Below are positions 1-9,992 of a DNA stretch of 64,000 nt, piece by piece; position 1 is the stretch's first letter; each line of letters opens with the position of its first letter. The stretch is from Flavobacteriales bacterium UBA6051 (GTDB lineage: Bacteria; Bacteroidota; Bacteroidia; Flavobacteriales_D; Crocinitomicaceae): assembly GCA_002427735.1 (NCBI GenBank), contig DIYP01000016.1, forward strand, positions 620,001-684,000, read 5' to 3'. A program made the position numbers and the translations under genes. Under the pieces are notes generated by a model. It was given only the letters and a program-made list of their open reading frames with translations, was not told the origin of the DNA and did no database searches.

Positions 1-26
1 GTTCTAGTTCAACCTCGACAGGTTAG

Positions 27-51
27 GGGGCGATTTATCGCCCCTTTTTTT
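27..51 (+). terminator. Rho-independent terminator
   Basis: An 8-bp perfect inverted repeat (GGGGCGAT / ATCGCCCC) with almost no spacer is followed by seven T residues. It should end transcription of a plus-strand gene lying left of the window. Confidence 0.85.
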
Positions 52-67
52 ATTCCTATATTGAACT

Positions 68-340
68 ATGTTTCAGCTACTAATGCTCAGCATGGCACTA
101 TTCCCTTTCATTATCTTCCTAGATTTTAACAGGAAAGAGAATTTCCATATTGGGTTGATTTACGTTCTGTTCTTCTATATAAATATGGGAACATTGGTTG
201 CGGTCATCAAAGTTGTTGGCCTTGACATCATTTATGTAATTCCCGTAATTTTCCCCCTGGTCTTCTTTATTGCATGGATCAACCCTCCAGCACAAAAACC
301 TCAGGAAAAACCAGAAGTTTCAGACCTTATTGATGATTAA
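68..340 (+). CDS. small integral membrane protein, unknown function
   Basis: A 90-residue protein with three hydrophobic stretches (roughly residues 3-18, 28-48 and 52-70) and a short polar, Pro/Glu-rich cytoplasm-like tail. I do not recognise the family. A promoter-like box TATATTG (57-63) ends only 4 bases before the ATG, just after the terminator at 27-51, so the gene may be its own transcription unit with a very short or absent leader. Its 3' end faces the peptidase gene on the other strand, 9 bases away. Confidence 0.6.
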   Translation: MFQLLMLSMALFPFIIFLDFNRKENFHIGLIYVLFFYINMGTLVAVIKVVGLDIIYVIPVIFPLVFFIAWINPPAQKPQEKPEVSDLIDD

Positions 341-349
341 ACGATCGAT

Positions 350-1594
350 TTATTTACCCAATCCGATTTGCTTCATCATTGACTTCGACAAACCGTCTTT
401 ATGCAATCCTATCATGATAGTTTTCCACTTAAAATAGCTTTCAGAAACATATAAATAGCCTTCTGGATAGTTTCCTGTTCCCCAGGAGTTCTTTACCAAA
501 AAGTACTTTGTCCCTTCTTGGTCTTTATACATTCCAACAATGTGCATCAAATGATCGTCTGTTGTTGTTTTATCATCGTATCCCGCTTGACGTAGTTCTG
601 GCGTTACCTCTACCTCTTCTACCGGTGTCTTAAAGGCATTGGATGTTTTCTCCGCACCACCATCAGAAAAGTTTTTGTTATCACTACCAGAAACTGCAAT
701 CGTTGATTTATCGACTGGATTAATAGCCAAACCATTACTAAAACTAAAGCCGCGTTCAGAAACATCAGCGGTCCAAAGTACGGAGTATCCTTCCTTCAAT
801 GCGTACTCAACTGTTTTCGTCATGTCATCCAATGGAACATTGTAACTAGCGCCCCAAGCCCAGTTATCAGGAATTGCTATGAAGCACTCTTCATTCATTG
901 GGTGATGGGTAAACGAAGTAATGGAAAGGTAGTTGTCCATGTCTAGACCCATTGCATCAGCATACGACTTAGGCGTATATTTTTTGCCATCCAACTCGAA
1001 CTCTTTTATGTCTTTCCCAAAATAAGCGTCCAGAACACCATTGACGGCTGGTTTCCATGCCGTTGACAATGAATTGAAATCGTTGCTCTTCATATGCTTC
1101 AAAAGGCCTTGAACTGCTCCATTTAGTACGCTGAACATTTCACTATGGTTATGCGTCTCGGAACCATAGTTTAATCCATCATACACTTCAAGTGGAACTA
1201 TTCCATATCTTTTGATCACAGCTGGGATATCATGGAATTCTCCTCCCTCTGAAAAATTTGTTTTCCCATCCATACGAATAAACTTTTCTGCTTTTAATTC
1301 ATATGCTTTACGGGCAATGTACATTTCAGAGAGTAAGGCAGGATCTTTTATTCCCATTCTGATCATCTCAGATTCAAAAAAAGACAATGAAGAAAAACTC
1401 CAGCACGTTCCTGTCCATCCTTGACTTTCAACTGGTGTAGCATCTAAGTGCGCAATCTTGGTAAACTTATATTCGCTGTCTTTGGCATTGGAAGATGGCT
1501 CGGTATATCCAAACTGTCCATAACTCAATGCGCCAATTCCACAAAACGCGACAACAATCAATCCTGTTCTTCTCATTTTTTTCTGTTTGTTCAA
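350..1594 (-). CDS. secreted C1-family (bleomycin-hydrolase-like) cysteine peptidase
   Basis: A papain-fold peptidase of 414 residues with an N-terminal signal peptide (hydrophobic residues about 10-26, ending SYGQ). The catalytic site is visible: Gln58 and Cys64 in QGWTGTCWSFS, a late His in DDHLMHIVG, and Asn in VKNSWG. The long insertions between the Cys and His parts and the C-terminal tail resemble the C1B group (aminopeptidase C/bleomycin hydrolase), but those are cytosolic, while this one carries an export signal and so should act in the periplasm or outside. Substrate unknown. It stands alone, convergent with the small membrane protein at 68-340. Confidence 0.82.
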   Translation of the reverse strand: MNKQKKMRRTGLIVVAFCGIGALSYGQFGYTEPSSNAKDSEYKFTKIAHLDATPVESQGWTGTCWSFSSLSFFESEMIRMGIKDPALLSEMYIARKAYELKAEKFIRMDGKTNFSEGGEFHDIPAVIKRYGIVPLEVYDGLNYGSETHNHSEMFSVLNGAVQGLLKHMKSNDFNSLSTAWKPAVNGVLDAYFGKDIKEFELDGKKYTPKSYADAMGLDMDNYLSITSFTHHPMNEECFIAIPDNWAWGASYNVPLDDMTKTVEYALKEGYSVLWTADVSERGFSFSNGLAINPVDKSTIAVSGSDNKNFSDGGAEKTSNAFKTPVEEVEVTPELRQAGYDDKTTTDDHLMHIVGMYKDQEGTKYFLVKNSWGTGNYPEGYLYVSESYFKWKTIMIGLHKDGLSKSMMKQIGLGK

Positions 1595-1645
1595 ATATAA
1601 GAAACCCCGAGGGTAAGCGGAGCTTTTTCTGATGGACGGTAATTC

Positions 1646-2803
1646 TTACTTCAATGTCCAGCCTGATAAGCCTAACTGACTTGCGGCTTCTTTAACTCCA
1701 GCAAGGCCTTCAAGGGAAATGGCCCCACCCGCAGAGACGCGATGTAATCCATTATGAAAATCAACTATGGAACCTTCTAAACCAGCCTCCTTTAACTTTG
1801 CAACCAAATTTGTCGCATTTGTTTTATCACCAAAGCAACCTACAATATAGTGCATTGTTGCAGCCTCAAATGTTGGATCAGGCGCCGGAGAGGATTCTTC
1901 AATTACTCTCTCTGTATCACCTGATTCAAGAACAACAGCAATATTTGTGTCATCATCATACGCATAGGTATATGTATGTACACCTGCTTCTAGCTCTTTT
2001 ACTTGCTGCTCCAGCGTGGTTCCTTCCGTGGTTTTTACTTCTTCTGGTAATTCTTGTTGTTGATAAACCCCTTCTGTTTTTACATGAAACGGATTAAAAT
2101 CACTTATTGACAATACCCCCGATTCAAGAACGTCCGTTTTCATGGGAATCCAGACCGAGTAAAAGGCTATAGGAAGTATACAAGCGGCCGCTACGTAACG
2201 CCATACCTTTCTTCGCTTAGGTTGTTCATTTGCAACTTCTTGCTCAGATGGTTCAACCTCTGCGGCCTGCTCAGCTGTTTTTTGTGGTAAATCAACAATA
2301 ATTGTTGGAGTCGCTATCGATTCTTCCTGAAGTGTTTCTTCTACTTCTAAGCGGATGACTTCACGCTCAGCAATCTGCACATCTTCTTCTGTAAGGAAAT
2401 GAACCTGACCCAATCCAAAAGACTCCAAAAGAAGGTTTGCAAAACGATCTTGTTCAAAACACAAGTTTTTCTCCGCGTCATAAAACAAGTAACCGATTCT
2501 GTCAATTTCGACTCGTTCACCTGTCTTTAAACCCATGTGCCATTCTCTAACCTTCGAATCAACTGCCTCCGAAGCCTGATCAAAACTCACATCATTGGCA
2601 ACCGAATAGGCATTAATCAGCAACCCGTCATTATTGATAAGCTGTTTGTTGAACAACAAGGATTTACTTGGAGGATACATTTTCCCCGATTTGAAATCCA
2701 CACGTGCAGAAACCTGCTTTGCAACGAACCCTCCAAAAGAAGGAACGATCACACAGTTGTGTCGAAGTAACAAATCACCAAGAAGTTGCTCAATAGTTGT
2801 CAT
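1646..2803 (-). CDS. HU-CCDC81-like and SPOR domain protein
   Basis: The N-terminus (about residues 1-125; FGGFVAKQ, then a second block VEIDRIGYLFYD) resembles the paired HU-CCDC81 domains of Bacteroidota. A charged linker, a membrane segment (about 205-222) and a C-terminal SPOR domain (about 315-385) follow. SPOR domains bind denuded peptidoglycan glycan strands, so the protein may link nucleoid or cytoplasm to septal wall. A GTG directly precedes the ATG at 2803. I prefer the ATG because the promoter box at 2809-2816 is so close. It lies just downstream of kdsB (25 bases) but has that box of its own. Confidence 0.78.
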   Translation of the reverse strand: MTTIEQLLGDLLLRHNCVIVPSFGGFVAKQVSARVDFKSGKMYPPSKSLLFNKQLINNDGLLINAYSVANDVSFDQASEAVDSKVREWHMGLKTGERVEIDRIGYLFYDAEKNLCFEQDRFANLLLESFGLGQVHFLTEEDVQIAEREVIRLEVEETLQEESIATPTIIVDLPQKTAEQAAEVEPSEQEVANEQPKRRKVWRYVAAACILPIAFYSVWIPMKTDVLESGVLSISDFNPFHVKTEGVYQQQELPEEVKTTEGTTLEQQVKELEAGVHTYTYAYDDDTNIAVVLESGDTERVIEESSPAPDPTFEAATMHYIVGCFGDKTNATNLVAKLKEAGLEGSIVDFHNGLHRVSAGGAISLEGLAGVKEAASQLGLSGWTLK

Positions 2804-2808
2804 CACTG

Positions 2809-2816
2809 CAAAAATA
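2809..2816 (-). promoter_or_regulatory. Bacteroidota -7 promoter box before the HU/SPOR gene
   Basis: TATTTTTG on the minus strand fits the Bacteroidota -7 consensus TAnnTTTG. Only 5 bases separate it from the ATG at 2803, so a start site 5-7 bases downstream would fall on or beside the ATG (leaderless mRNA). The box lies in the short gap after kdsB. Confidence 0.5.
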
Positions 2817-2828
2817 AAGAAAATAAGG

Positions 2829-3560
2829 CTATTTAAGTTCTCTCAGTACCGATTGAACATCGTCTGGAACATCAATATTAGGCGTTTCAATATCGGTTTC
2901 CATCACACGAATGGAGTACCCATGATAGAGCCATCTTAATTGTTCTAACGATTCTACCTTCTCCAGAACTGTAGGCTTAAGGCGCACAAGCTCTCCAAGT
3001 GTTTGCTTTCTAAAAGCATATACCCCAATGTGTCGGAAAAAATCATGTTGAGCAATTGCCTCTTGGTTTCCATTCACCGTGTTTGGAATAGCGCTTCTCG
3101 AAAAATACAATGCGTCATTATTGTTGTTGAGCACTATCTTAATACGATTAGGGTTAGCAAGTTCTTCTTTCGATACCGATTTAATACCGAGCGTTGCAAT
3201 ATTCACATTCTCATCATTAAATGCAGCGCATAACTGATCAATTTGACGATAATCTACTAAGGGTTCATCACCTTGAATATTGATAACAATATCAGCGTCA
3301 ATAGATGCCGCAACTTCTCCACATCGATCAGTTCCAGTAGTATGTGCCTCGTCTGTCATCATGACTTCTCCCCCAAAGCTTTTCACAGAATCAACAATAC
3401 GCTGATCGTCGGTTGCTACAATAACGCGATCTAATTGTTTCGATTTTTTTACGCCCTCATAAACACGCTGGATCATTGTCTTTCCCTTAAGGTCAATCAA
3501 TGGTTTACCTGGAAAACGGGATGACGCATATCGCGCCGGGATAATTCCTACAATATTCAT
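2829..3560 (-). CDS. kdsB: 3-deoxy-manno-octulosonate cytidylyltransferase
   Basis: KdsB activates Kdo as CMP-Kdo for lipid A-core synthesis in the cytoplasm. The 243-residue length is normal for the family. The N-terminal nucleotide-binding loop IPARYASSRFPGKPL (about residues 7-21), VIVATDD, the metal-site region QGDEPLV and the later FSRSAIP motif are all present. The ATG follows directly after the stop codon of the upstream TonB-dependent receptor, so the two are probably co-transcribed and perhaps translationally coupled. Confidence 0.95.
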   Translation of the reverse strand: MNIVGIIPARYASSRFPGKPLIDLKGKTMIQRVYEGVKKSKQLDRVIVATDDQRIVDSVKSFGGEVMMTDEAHTTGTDRCGEVAASIDADIVINIQGDEPLVDYRQIDQLCAAFNDENVNIATLGIKSVSKEELANPNRIKIVLNNNNDALYFSRSAIPNTVNGNQEAIAQHDFFRHIGVYAFRKQTLGELVRLKPTVLEKVESLEQLRWLYHGYSIRVMETDIETPNIDVPDDVQSVLRELK

Positions 3561-5915
3561 TTAAAACTTTAATTGTAACTGCAACAAGAATGTTCTCGGA
3601 GGCTGAACGTCTCCAGGTCTGGATACGTATTCTGTGTTCAATAAGTTACTAACCGCAAATCCTACACGGTAATTTTTCAAGAAATCATACCCAAGGCGGG
3701 CATCAAAAACGAGGTTTCCAGTGTTGTTTTCTTCCCTATATTGCTTCAGGCCTGGTAAAATTTGTACTTCCGTTCCATCGGCCAAAGGAACTCCTTCGAC
3801 AAAGGTTTTATCTACGTTAGACATAAAGCTATTGTAACGCGCAGAAAAACCTAGGCTAATCCCCTTCCATTTCAATTCAATATCCGCTTTAACTAAGTGA
3901 TTAAACCTGTATTTAAGCATTGTAGTAGCTGAGTCAGAGAAAGTTGCCACGTAGGCCGAGTCACTATTCAAACTAATCGGTTGCATATAAGTATAACCCA
4001 ACAAAGACGTTACGCCTACATCTCCAATGCTTCCCTGACTGTTGAATGAGAACTCTAAACCGCTGATTCGTGCTTTTTCTGCATTCTGCGCCTGAAATCC
4101 GGCAAAGTTTCCTAAATAATTCCAAGCTGTCGGGTCTAAACTAATCAGTGTAACGCTATCAGGAACATAAACACCGAATGTAAATTCCATCATATTGTCG
4201 TACTGATTAACAAATCCGGCAACGTCAATAAGTCCCTTCCAGTTGTCACCAATTTTCACCACTTGCTTCACTCCAACTTCCGCAGCCCAACCTGTCTCTG
4301 GTCTCAATGACGGATTCGGGAAAATATTCAACGCCCCAACCGAGGTTTGCGTATAACGCTCGGCCACTGAAGGGTATCGAATTCCCTGCCCAAACGAAGC
4401 CCTCAAATGCGTAAACTTGAAAAGCTCGTAATGCATTCCCAATCTCAAAATAGGATACACTGGAAGTTTCAACCCTGTGGAGTCTTCCCTGAAATAAAAG
4501 TCAGAATCTCCGCGCTGTCCATCTTGTTCAAAGTATTCGAACCGAACGCCACCAGTGATATCAAATTTATTGAAGCGTTTCTCGAATTGTGTGTACAGCG
4601 CTGCATTGTTCGAATAATGATCCCCAAAGAGATTCGAGGTTACATCATTTCGAATACCGGTAATTCCGCTGGTAAGCACTGTACCCTTGTTCCATTTTCT
4701 CTGAAACTGATAGTCTCCGTATATAATACCTGATGTCGTGGACTGCGATTCATTCGTAATATTGTCGCGATCAACATAATAATAACGGGTTTTTAAGCTG
4801 TGTAAATTCCCCTTTTTATCATAAAATTTGACGTATGGATCAAGGTTCATCGTTAGACCCTTATTCACCGTTAATGTTGACGCCGGGTCGTTTAAGTCAG
4901 CTCCTCCGCTTGGCGTATATGCAAACGTATCACTTCGCCAGATGATGAAATTTCCTGTTTCCTGAAATTGAACATTGTACCCAATTCCAACTTTCATTCG
5001 TTTAATTTTTTCAGGGCGGAAAAAAAGTGTTCCTGTAACGCGTCCACGATTTTCTATTTCACCTTGTTTGTACCCGTCATTTTTGAAACCATTAACAGAG
5101 ATGGTATAGCCGAACTTTTTATACATTTTCCCATAGTACACCTCACCTTGATAGAACATAGGGTTTCTATTCCACCAGCGTAAAGAAGCTCTTCGCGGAT
5201 TATCATATACTCCTGATTGTATTTTTGCTCTTAATTCTCCTTTCGTGGTTGGCTCGCGCTCTGACAAGGATATAATTCCGTTGAGTGCTCCACTACCGTA
5301 TAATACGGAAGAGGCTCCCTTGATAACCTCAATTTGATTCGCACATTCAATTGGGACCGTGTTCCATTTTGCATCTCCGGCATCTCCAGAAATAATAGGA
5401 ATACCGTTCCATAATAACAAGACTCGACTTCCCGCTCCGTAGGCAAAGCCACTCCCACCGCGAATACTTACCTGCCCGTCCATAGCAAAAACCCCTGGGC
5501 TCTGGTCCACTGCTTGTTCAAGGTCTACCAACCCTTTATTATCAAATAATTCCGGCCGGATAATCTCCATAGAAATAGGCACATCTTCAACATCTTGATC
5601 TCTTCGTCCTGCAGTAACAACTACTGTTTTTATCTCTTGTACAGTTTCTGTCATTGCAATGTTGTAGTTCCCTGGTTTTTCAACAAGCATCGTGTCTGTT
5701 GTCATTGTCTGAGCAGAAATAATCAAAGTAACAGGGTATTCTTTAGGAGAAATGGTAAACTGCCCGTCGATATCACTCAACGCTTTTTCTCCAGAACTAG
5801 CAATAATTTTCGCCCCAAATACTGGGTCTTTTGACGCCTTTTCTGTAATCGTTCCTGTGATCTGAGAAAGCCCATAAACAGGCAATACGAGCAATAGTAA
5901 TAGCAGGTTTTTCAT
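3561..5915 (-). CDS. TonB-dependent outer membrane receptor
   Basis: A 784-residue receptor. A signal peptide (1-17) is followed by a carboxypeptidase-regulatory-like beta domain (about 18-95), a plug domain (about 100-215, with SIRGGSGFAYG and VIKGASSVLYGSG) and a 22-strand-type barrel ending in aromatic Phe, as expected for BAM substrates. No SusD partner is adjacent, so it is more likely a siderophore, cobalamin or metal-type receptor than a SusC. The substrate cannot be read from the sequence. First gene of a unit with kdsB. Its start is divergent from the gene at 6046, leaving a 130-base shared promoter region. Confidence 0.92.
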   Translation of the reverse strand: MKNLLLLLLVLPVYGLSQITGTITEKASKDPVFGAKIIASSGEKALSDIDGQFTISPKEYPVTLIISAQTMTTDTMLVEKPGNYNIAMTETVQEIKTVVVTAGRRDQDVEDVPISMEIIRPELFDNKGLVDLEQAVDQSPGVFAMDGQVSIRGGSGFAYGAGSRVLLLWNGIPIISGDAGDAKWNTVPIECANQIEVIKGASSVLYGSGALNGIISLSEREPTTKGELRAKIQSGVYDNPRRASLRWWNRNPMFYQGEVYYGKMYKKFGYTISVNGFKNDGYKQGEIENRGRVTGTLFFRPEKIKRMKVGIGYNVQFQETGNFIIWRSDTFAYTPSGGADLNDPASTLTVNKGLTMNLDPYVKFYDKKGNLHSLKTRYYYVDRDNITNESQSTTSGIIYGDYQFQRKWNKGTVLTSGITGIRNDVTSNLFGDHYSNNAALYTQFEKRFNKFDITGGVRFEYFEQDGQRGDSDFYFREDSTGLKLPVYPILRLGMHYELFKFTHLRASFGQGIRYPSVAERYTQTSVGALNIFPNPSLRPETGWAAEVGVKQVVKIGDNWKGLIDVAGFVNQYDNMMEFTFGVYVPDSVTLISLDPTAWNYLGNFAGFQAQNAEKARISGLEFSFNSQGSIGDVGVTSLLGYTYMQPISLNSDSAYVATFSDSATTMLKYRFNHLVKADIELKWKGISLGFSARYNSFMSNVDKTFVEGVPLADGTEVQILPGLKQYREENNTGNLVFDARLGYDFLKNYRVGFAVSNLLNTEYVSRPGDVQPPRTFLLQLQLKF

Positions 5916-6045
5916 GCAGACGTTTCATTTGGTTTAAGTAGCCTAAAATACCAATTATTTTAAACTCCGAATAGGCTAAACGTACTGCACCATGTACGAA
6001 AGAGGTGTTATAAACCGTTTTAATGATAACAACAAATTGTGAACG

Positions 6046-6594
6046 ATGAATAAATCTCTCCAAATTCTCCTCGTTTCAGTATTCTTCTCGATAACAGGTT
6101 TTGGTCAGCAAACTGCGTCATTGGATTTAAAAAACCCATTCCTTGAGATGAAAATAAGGAAGACAGGCCCTTACTTTGGGCTTCTACGAGGCAAGCATTT
6201 AATTGCTGAATTCGGCGTAGAGCATCTCTGGAAAAAAGTAGAGCTCCGAGACGCTATTAATCACGCGCTCAACGCTGGCTTTAACTATAATTTTAAATAC
6301 AACATTCTCGGTTATGACATGGGGTATTGGATCAAACCACATCGGTTTGCATTAACCTATGGTGCAAGTGCCGTTTTTCGCACAGATTTCGACAATCACG
6401 TATTTGGTGTAGCTCCTGTTGTTGGCTTCAAGTTTTGGCTGCTACATTTACAAACCGGATACCACTTTCTTGCAAACAGACCTTCCCGTGACTTTCAAAC
6501 TAACACGTTCTTTGTTTCACTACGCATAGGTCTCGCCAATGAGCGTAAAGTAGATTGGAGAGTTGGTGAAAAAAGCGGCAAATTTCGGATTTAG
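6046..6594 (+). CDS. predicted outer membrane beta-barrel protein, unknown function
   Basis: A 182-residue protein with a signal peptide (1-20, ending GFGQ). The rest is made of alternating hydrophobic/aromatic strands typical of a small 8-strand barrel (for example LNAGFNYNFKYN, FALTYGASAVF, FFVSLRIGLA). No family recognised. It is divergent from the TonB-dependent receptor and followed 53 bases later by dprA. Confidence 0.7.
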   Translation: MNKSLQILLVSVFFSITGFGQQTASLDLKNPFLEMKIRKTGPYFGLLRGKHLIAEFGVEHLWKKVELRDAINHALNAGFNYNFKYNILGYDMGYWIKPHRFALTYGASAVFRTDFDNHVFGVAPVVGFKFWLLHLQTGYHFLANRPSRDFQTNTFFVSLRIGLANERKVDWRVGEKSGKFRI

Positions 6595-6647
6595 GCGGTT
6601 TTTCAGAGCGTAATTTTCCTTAACTTAAATAGGCAAATAACCTTATT

Positions 6648-7748
6648 TTGGAAAATACACACCTACGCTACCACATTGCTTTAACACTTTTAAACGGCAT
6701 TGGCCCTATAAAGGCTAAATCACTTCTGGGTGCATACAACTCTCCTGAAGAATTGTTTCGCGAAAGCCTTAACGGTATTCAGAAGAAAACAGGAATAAGA
6801 AGGAGTGTTGTGCAAGGGCTTCAGCGCGAAAAAGCGCTGAGAAAAGCCGATGAAGTCATTGAGCACCTTCAAAAAAATAATATTCATGTACTCCTTTTCG
6901 ATGATCAGCAATATCCACACAGGCTCCGAAATTGTCCTGATGCCCCCCTCATACTTTACTTCAAGGGAAACTCAACCCTTAACAGTAAACGAATGGTTTC
7001 TATTGTTGGAACCCGCACTGCAACAAGCTATGGTAAGCGCATTTGTTCCGACTTGATTGCTTCTCTTCACAACAGTGACGTAACGATAGTAAGCGGTCTG
7101 GCTCTTGGTATTGACGCCTGTGCGCACAAATTAGCACTGGAGCATAGTATCCCCACCATTGGCGTTCTTGGGCATGGGCTCGATCGGATTTATCCTCAAC
7201 AGCATAGGTCGCTTGCTGGCAAAATGATTTCCAATGGAGGACTATTAACAGAGTTTATTCCAGGAACAGATCCTGACAGAGAAAACTTCCCAAAACGCAA
7301 TCGTATAGTTGCAGGTTTGTGTGATGCTACGATTGTCATCGAAAGTAAACAGCGAGGTGGCTCACTGATTACAGCCATGCTTGCCAATGACTATAACCGA
7401 GATGTTTTTGCATATCCTGGAAACATATATACGGAAAGTTCATTGGGGTGCAATCAATTAATTGCTGATCAAAAAGCACACCTTGTACAACAACCTGAAG
7501 ATTTTCTTAGACTGATGGGTTGGAATCAACAAGCAAAGCCGCAGCCTGCTCAAAAGAAATTATTTGAGAACTTGAGCAAGGATCAACTTTCCATAGTGCA
7601 TGCACTCCCACCAGATAAAGCGATGCAAATTGACGTTTTAGCCATCCAGACTTCAATGCCCATTACGAAGTTAAATACTGCTCTCTTTCATTTAGAGGTC
7701 AAGGGATTGGTGCGAAGTCTTCCCGGAAACATGTATGTTATGATATGA
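6648..7748 (+). CDS. dprA: DNA-processing protein DprA
   Basis: DprA loads RecA onto incoming single-stranded DNA in natural transformation. The 366 residues show an N-terminal helix-hairpin-helix region (about 1-60, LLNGIGPIKAKSLL), the Rossmann core (about 85-290; SIVGTRTATSYGKR, VSGLALGIDACAH, GVLGHGLDRIYP, ESKQRGGSLITAM) and a C-terminal winged helix (about 305-366). The start is TTG: an in-frame TAG at 6630-6632 leaves no ATG option, and the protein begins as DprA proteins usually do. A promoter-like TATTTTG overlaps this TTG and is probably chance. A bidirectional terminator follows. Confidence 0.95.
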   Translation: MENTHLRYHIALTLLNGIGPIKAKSLLGAYNSPEELFRESLNGIQKKTGIRRSVVQGLQREKALRKADEVIEHLQKNNIHVLLFDDQQYPHRLRNCPDAPLILYFKGNSTLNSKRMVSIVGTRTATSYGKRICSDLIASLHNSDVTIVSGLALGIDACAHKLALEHSIPTIGVLGHGLDRIYPQQHRSLAGKMISNGGLLTEFIPGTDPDRENFPKRNRIVAGLCDATIVIESKQRGGSLITAMLANDYNRDVFAYPGNIYTESSLGCNQLIADQKAHLVQQPEDFLRLMGWNQQAKPQPAQKKLFENLSKDQLSIVHALPPDKAMQIDVLAIQTSMPITKLNTALFHLEVKGLVRSLPGNMYVMI

Positions 7749-7749
7749 A

Positions 7750-7781
7750 AAAAGGGGAGCTGATTAATCAGCTCCCCTTTT
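7750..7781. terminator. bidirectional terminator between dprA and the PPIase gene
   Basis: A perfect 32-base palindrome with 16-base arms (AAAAGGGGAGCTGATT and its complement). It has T-rich ends on both strands and sits between two convergent genes, so it can end both transcripts. Confidence 0.92.
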
Positions 7782-7799
7782 ACATCTAATGTCTGTTTA

Positions 7800-9992
7800 T
7801 TAACGACGAATTCCGTAGTCGAAGAATCGACGGTTGTCAATAACGTCTGCGAGTTTCGTTAAACCGCGAATCGCAGAGTTCTGAACATTTTGTACTAACT
7901 CGCCTTGAAGTTTATCTTTTTCTGCATTGTAATCTGCTACTGCAGGTGCTTTAGTTGTTTTCTCAAGTTGCACAACAAATACACCTGTATTTCCTTCCAA
8001 TGGTAATGAGCGCTCACCATCTTTCAAGCCAGAGAAAATAGCCCCTGTGATCGCAGGTTCAAAGCCAGCTCCTGTAAGTTGCGGGTTAGCAAATGTAACT
8101 TCCGCTTTTTGGATGGTTAAGTTCAGTTTCGACTCAAGATCTTTCAATGAGTTTGCTTCTAGCATTTGCGCTTTCAATCGCTTCGCCTTTTGCTCTTTGA
8201 TATAGTCTCGTGTAATCGCAGGCTCTACGTCTACGAAATTTGCTTCGCCTTTGTTTTTAATTCCTGACAGAACAGCAATAACATAACGATTTCCCTCTTT
8301 GACAGGAGAGTTTACCAAATCTCCAACTTGAGCTCCTTCGCTAAAGGCTAGTTCCAAAATTTTATCCTCTGTGATCTTCGATTCAAATCCGTAAACACGC
8401 GGGCTGTTTTCCTCAATTGTGATCTCACGTGAGAAGTATCCTGCTCTGTTTGCAATTGTATCAAATAATACCACGCGCTCCATTCCAGGATCTTTTTCTC
8501 CAAGGTCATCATTCAACTTGTAAATCAAATTGTCTACCTCTAGTTCTTTTTCATCAACGGTTGCAATGCTTGCCTTCAGTGTTTTTTGAATAAGTCCAAG
8601 AATTGGATAGTTTACAGGCTTACGGTCCAATACCTCCATGATATGGAATCCGTAATCCGTTTGAACATATCCGATCTTACCGATTGGCTCTTCTTTTGCA
8701 AAGTTGCTAAACTCAGGTACCATTTCGTAGTCCATGAAGTCTTCATACTTTCCTCCTGTATTTTTTGAGCCAGGATCATCTGAGAACATTAGCACGTACT
8801 GCTCGAAATTATCCGAAGTCAAGAGTCCCATAATGGAATCTGTCTTCGATTTTGCCTTCGCTACTGCATCTGCATCTTCACGTTGAGCAGAAATCAAGAT
8901 GTGGCGAACAGTTAACGAGTTCTCATTAAATCCTAATACCTTCGCAATACGTGTGTTACCGTTGTCTTCGTATGGCCCTACTACGTCTCCAATTGCAGCT
9001 GCCTTGAATATAGTATCCATGTATTGTGGATACGTAGCTCCTTGACGTTTTTTCTCAGCATTTTCTGGCATGAATGTCGCCTGACTTGTACTGTTGAAGA
9101 ATTTCAAATCACTGTTCTGAATAACAAATGCCGAGTCATTCGTAGTTGTCTCGAATTTTGCCTTCAGGTCGCTCATCAACGCATCGTGAGCAGCTGAATC
9201 CTTTGATGAAGGATCAATCGTTATGTCGAAGAATTTAACAGAACGAGACGCGACTTTGTTCTCATACTTCTTTTCTCCTTTATGCTTCTCAAAATAAGCC
9301 TTCAACTTATCTTCAGAAGTATCAATGTCTTCATCTTTGATGTCAGAATAACGCTTCAGCACGTAAGAAATACTCTTCGTTTCCTTTTGCGCAGTGTACT
9401 CATGCTTTGCCTCAAGCTTTGTAACGTAAAGCCCTTGCTCCAAAATATCAAAGTACTTCTCTTGACGTCTGCGATTTGTGTAGTACTCTTTACTTGCTTC
9501 CCATCGTTGCACCTGTTCTGGGTCCTGAGAATCTTCCATTTGCTCAATCGTAGATTGAAGCAATTTTTCATTGAACATTCCCGTGATAGAATCTTTAAAT
9601 TGGCTTTCAATGTCTGGCAAAACGCTAAAGCCACTTTTTCCAAAGAGATATGCATCAAATTCGTCATCACTCACTTGAATTCCAAGTGCAGCAAATTCTT
9701 TCTCCAAAACTAATTTCTGAACAAAAGATGTCCACACTTGAGCTCTATCAACAGGTTGAGAAGGCTGTCCTTGCTGCGCTGCTTGCATGTTCGCATTTTC
9801 CTGTTGCTGATCTACTTCTTTATTGAAAGCTTCCATGTCTACTTTCTCACCATAGACAGTTCCGTAGCCGTACTCATATTCAGTGTTTCCACCCATTTTA
9901 TTGTAGTCGGTCAAAATGAACGCCAACAACGCGCCCCCAACGATGATCAAAATCAACCATGACTTTTCCCGAATTTTTCCAATAATTGCCAT
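7800..9992 (-). CDS. SurA/PpiD-like membrane-anchored peptidyl-prolyl isomerase
   Basis: A 730-residue periplasmic foldase. The N-terminal segment (about 11-29) is a membrane anchor after a short basic cytoplasmic start, as in PpiD. A SurA_N-type helical domain follows (about 30-215). A parvulin/PPIC domain is visible at about 360-465 (VRHILISA, FSDDPGSKNTGG, DYGFHIMEV). The C-terminal third carries a second, degenerate parvulin-like part. It probably helps outer membrane and secreted proteins fold. Single gene bounded by the terminator at 7750-7781. Confidence 0.9.
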   Translation of the reverse strand: MAIIGKIREKSWLILIIVGGALLAFILTDYNKMGGNTEYEYGYGTVYGEKVDMEAFNKEVDQQQENANMQAAQQGQPSQPVDRAQVWTSFVQKLVLEKEFAALGIQVSDDEFDAYLFGKSGFSVLPDIESQFKDSITGMFNEKLLQSTIEQMEDSQDPEQVQRWEASKEYYTNRRRQEKYFDILEQGLYVTKLEAKHEYTAQKETKSISYVLKRYSDIKDEDIDTSEDKLKAYFEKHKGEKKYENKVASRSVKFFDITIDPSSKDSAAHDALMSDLKAKFETTTNDSAFVIQNSDLKFFNSTSQATFMPENAEKKRQGATYPQYMDTIFKAAAIGDVVGPYEDNGNTRIAKVLGFNENSLTVRHILISAQREDADAVAKAKSKTDSIMGLLTSDNFEQYVLMFSDDPGSKNTGGKYEDFMDYEMVPEFSNFAKEEPIGKIGYVQTDYGFHIMEVLDRKPVNYPILGLIQKTLKASIATVDEKELEVDNLIYKLNDDLGEKDPGMERVVLFDTIANRAGYFSREITIEENSPRVYGFESKITEDKILELAFSEGAQVGDLVNSPVKEGNRYVIAVLSGIKNKGEANFVDVEPAITRDYIKEQKAKRLKAQMLEANSLKDLESKLNLTIQKAEVTFANPQLTGAGFEPAITGAIFSGLKDGERSLPLEGNTGVFVVQLEKTTKAPAVADYNAEKDKLQGELVQNVQNSAIRGLTKLADVIDNRRFFDYGIRR

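Noticed and set aside
9282..9713. Plus-strand frame of 143 codons within the foldase gene
   Set aside because: Antisense shadow of the PPIase gene. Its product is rich in Leu/Phe/Cys without a family pattern.
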